Origin: Flavobacteriaceae bacterium
Lineage (GTDB): Bacteria > Bacteroidota > Bacteroidia > Flavobacteriales > Flavobacteriaceae
Direction of reading: 5' to 3'
NCBI GenBank assembly: GCA_018623655.1
Contig: JAAZVG010000086.1
Location: forward strand, 1 to 6,287
Length of the DNA: 6,287 nucleotides
Under the pieces are notes generated by a model, which was not told the DNA's origin, did not search any database, and saw nothing but the letters and a program-made list of their open reading frames with translations. The position numbers were made by a program, and so were the translations under genes. Positions 5,637-6,287 of this stretch are shown here, piece by piece; the stretch's first letter is position 1, and each line of letters starts with the position of its first letter.

Positions 5637-6287
5637 ATTCGTTTGTAAACCTCATCAAAAGGAACACGGCAACGCTCGCCCCAAATTCCCTCATTTCCTT
5701 TTCTAATTCCGCACGAGATAATCATATTGATTTTTGCCGAATTAGGAAGATTTAGAAGTCGCTTTACCCTACGACTATCAAACCCTTCCATAGGGCAGGT
5801 ATCATATCCCTTCTCAGCCATAGCAAGCATAAAGGTTTGCGCGGCGAGGGCACAAGATTTATGAGCAACCCCGCGCATATGGGTTTCGGTCACCTCTCTA
5901 ACCACAGGTCTAAACCATCCCATGACAGTTATCAATAACCATCTGAACACCCCCAATAGTCGAAAGCAACGACTGTATAGAAAAGGCATGAGCTTACCGT
6001 AATAAGTCTCTCGAACCGCAATTCGTTTCGCTTTTCGAGCGGCTGGGCTATTTCTGTCAATATTTCCTTTTTCAAAATTGAGAACAAACTGAGCGCGCTT
6101 TCGATGCAGAGCTTGTCGAGTGACAAATACCACCCACTGATCAGCAGTTGAAGCCGCTGTTTGCCCGAGGCAGGCATCAGTAATTGCATCACTATAGCTC
6201 TTATCAGTGATATGTATAAACTCCCATAACTGAAGATTTGAACTATTGGGAGCAAGTGTGGCCTGCTCTAAACAATCTCTTACCTTG
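5633..6287 (-). CDS. Nitroreductase-family FMN oxidoreductase (N-terminus cut by window edge)
   Basis: The frame is open from the right edge (first full codon 6286-6284) to the TAA at 5635-5633: 217 codons before the stop. The GTG at 6133 is internal, because homologous sequence continues upstream. Visible residues 11-23 read LAPNSSNLQLWEF, the FMN-binding SSxNxQ-type segment of nitroreductases. Next come DACLGQTAASTADQWVVFVTR, a central section with a hydrophobic stretch (LLGVFRWLLITVMGWF), a helix rich in Ala (SCALAAQTFMLAMAEKG), DTCPMEGFDSRRVKRLL and the C-terminal segment MIISCGIRKGNEGIWGERCRVPF. Only about 15-25 N-terminal residues, including the basic RRS-type motif expected in this family, should lie outside. 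The enzyme would reduce nitro compounds, quinones or flavins with NAD(P)H in the cytosol; the physiological substrate is unknown. It converges on the HTH gene. Confidence 0.9.
   Translation of the reverse strand, partial: KVRDCLEQATLAPNSSNLQLWEFIHITDKSYSDAITDACLGQTAASTADQWVVFVTRQALHRKRAQFVLNFEKGNIDRNSPAARKAKRIAVRETYYGKLMPFLYSRCFRLLGVFRWLLITVMGWFRPVVREVTETHMRGVAHKSCALAAQTFMLAMAEKGYDTCPMEGFDSRRVKRLLNLPNSAKINMIISCGIRKGNEGIWGERCRVPFDEVYKRI

Noticed and set aside
5932..6255. Minus-strand 107-codon ORF
   Set aside because: It is a shadow of the nitroreductase frame, which continues to the window edge with the FMN-binding segment.
1..6287. CRISPR array, insertion sequence or long direct repeats
   Set aside because: No regularly spaced repeats, terminal inverted repeats or transposase sequence were seen on either strand.

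Overview
The window looks like a chromosomal segment of a Bacteroidota bacterium. Four observations support this. A promoter at 5005-5034 fits the Bacteroidota -33/-7 pattern (TTG, 19 nt, TAnnTTTG). Starts sit in A-rich leaders without Shine-Dalgarno sequences. A signal peptide ends just before a Gln pair, and the exported proteins (a large M14 carboxypeptidase, a lipoprotein amylase, a PqqB-like metallo-hydrolase) are of kinds common in that phylum. The genus cannot be told from the sequence. No transposase, integrase, phage gene or CRISPR array is visible.

Layout. (1) 1-2222, minus: a secreted M14 zinc carboxypeptidase of the large, two-domain type. Its C-terminus runs off the left edge, and 740 codons are present without interruption. 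(2) 2223-2297: a short divergent spacer. (3) 2298-4543, plus: an exported PqqB-like MBL-fold hydrolase and, 23 nt later, a lipoprotein alpha-amylase of the GH13 plant-like type with all catalytic residues. These are probably one transcript. (4) 4542-4799, plus: the N-terminal two thirds of a VOC/glyoxalase-fold gene with no clean start codon and no C-terminal part, read here as a decaying remnant. (5) 4795-4847: two adjacent hairpins, the second a bidirectional terminator. (6) 4858-4932, minus: tRNA-Val(GAC), with a recognisable promoter upstream. (7) 5053-5636, plus: a two-gene operon of a four-helix membrane protein and a small Xre-type HTH regulator, overlapping by ATGA and driven by the 5005-5034 promoter. 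(8) 5633-6287, minus: a nitroreductase-family flavoprotein whose N-terminus runs off the right edge. Its stop codon overlaps that of the HTH gene.

How the genes fit together. The left half codes for exported hydrolases (peptidase, MBL hydrolase, starch-type glycosidase), consistent with a heterotroph that degrades polymers. There is no SusC/SusD pair, so this is not a canonical polysaccharide utilisation locus. The tRNA and terminator separate this block from the regulatory pair. The window is mostly ordinary. The least explained parts are the membrane protein/Xre module, the orphan PqqB-like enzyme and the VOC remnant fused head-on to the end of the amylase gene.
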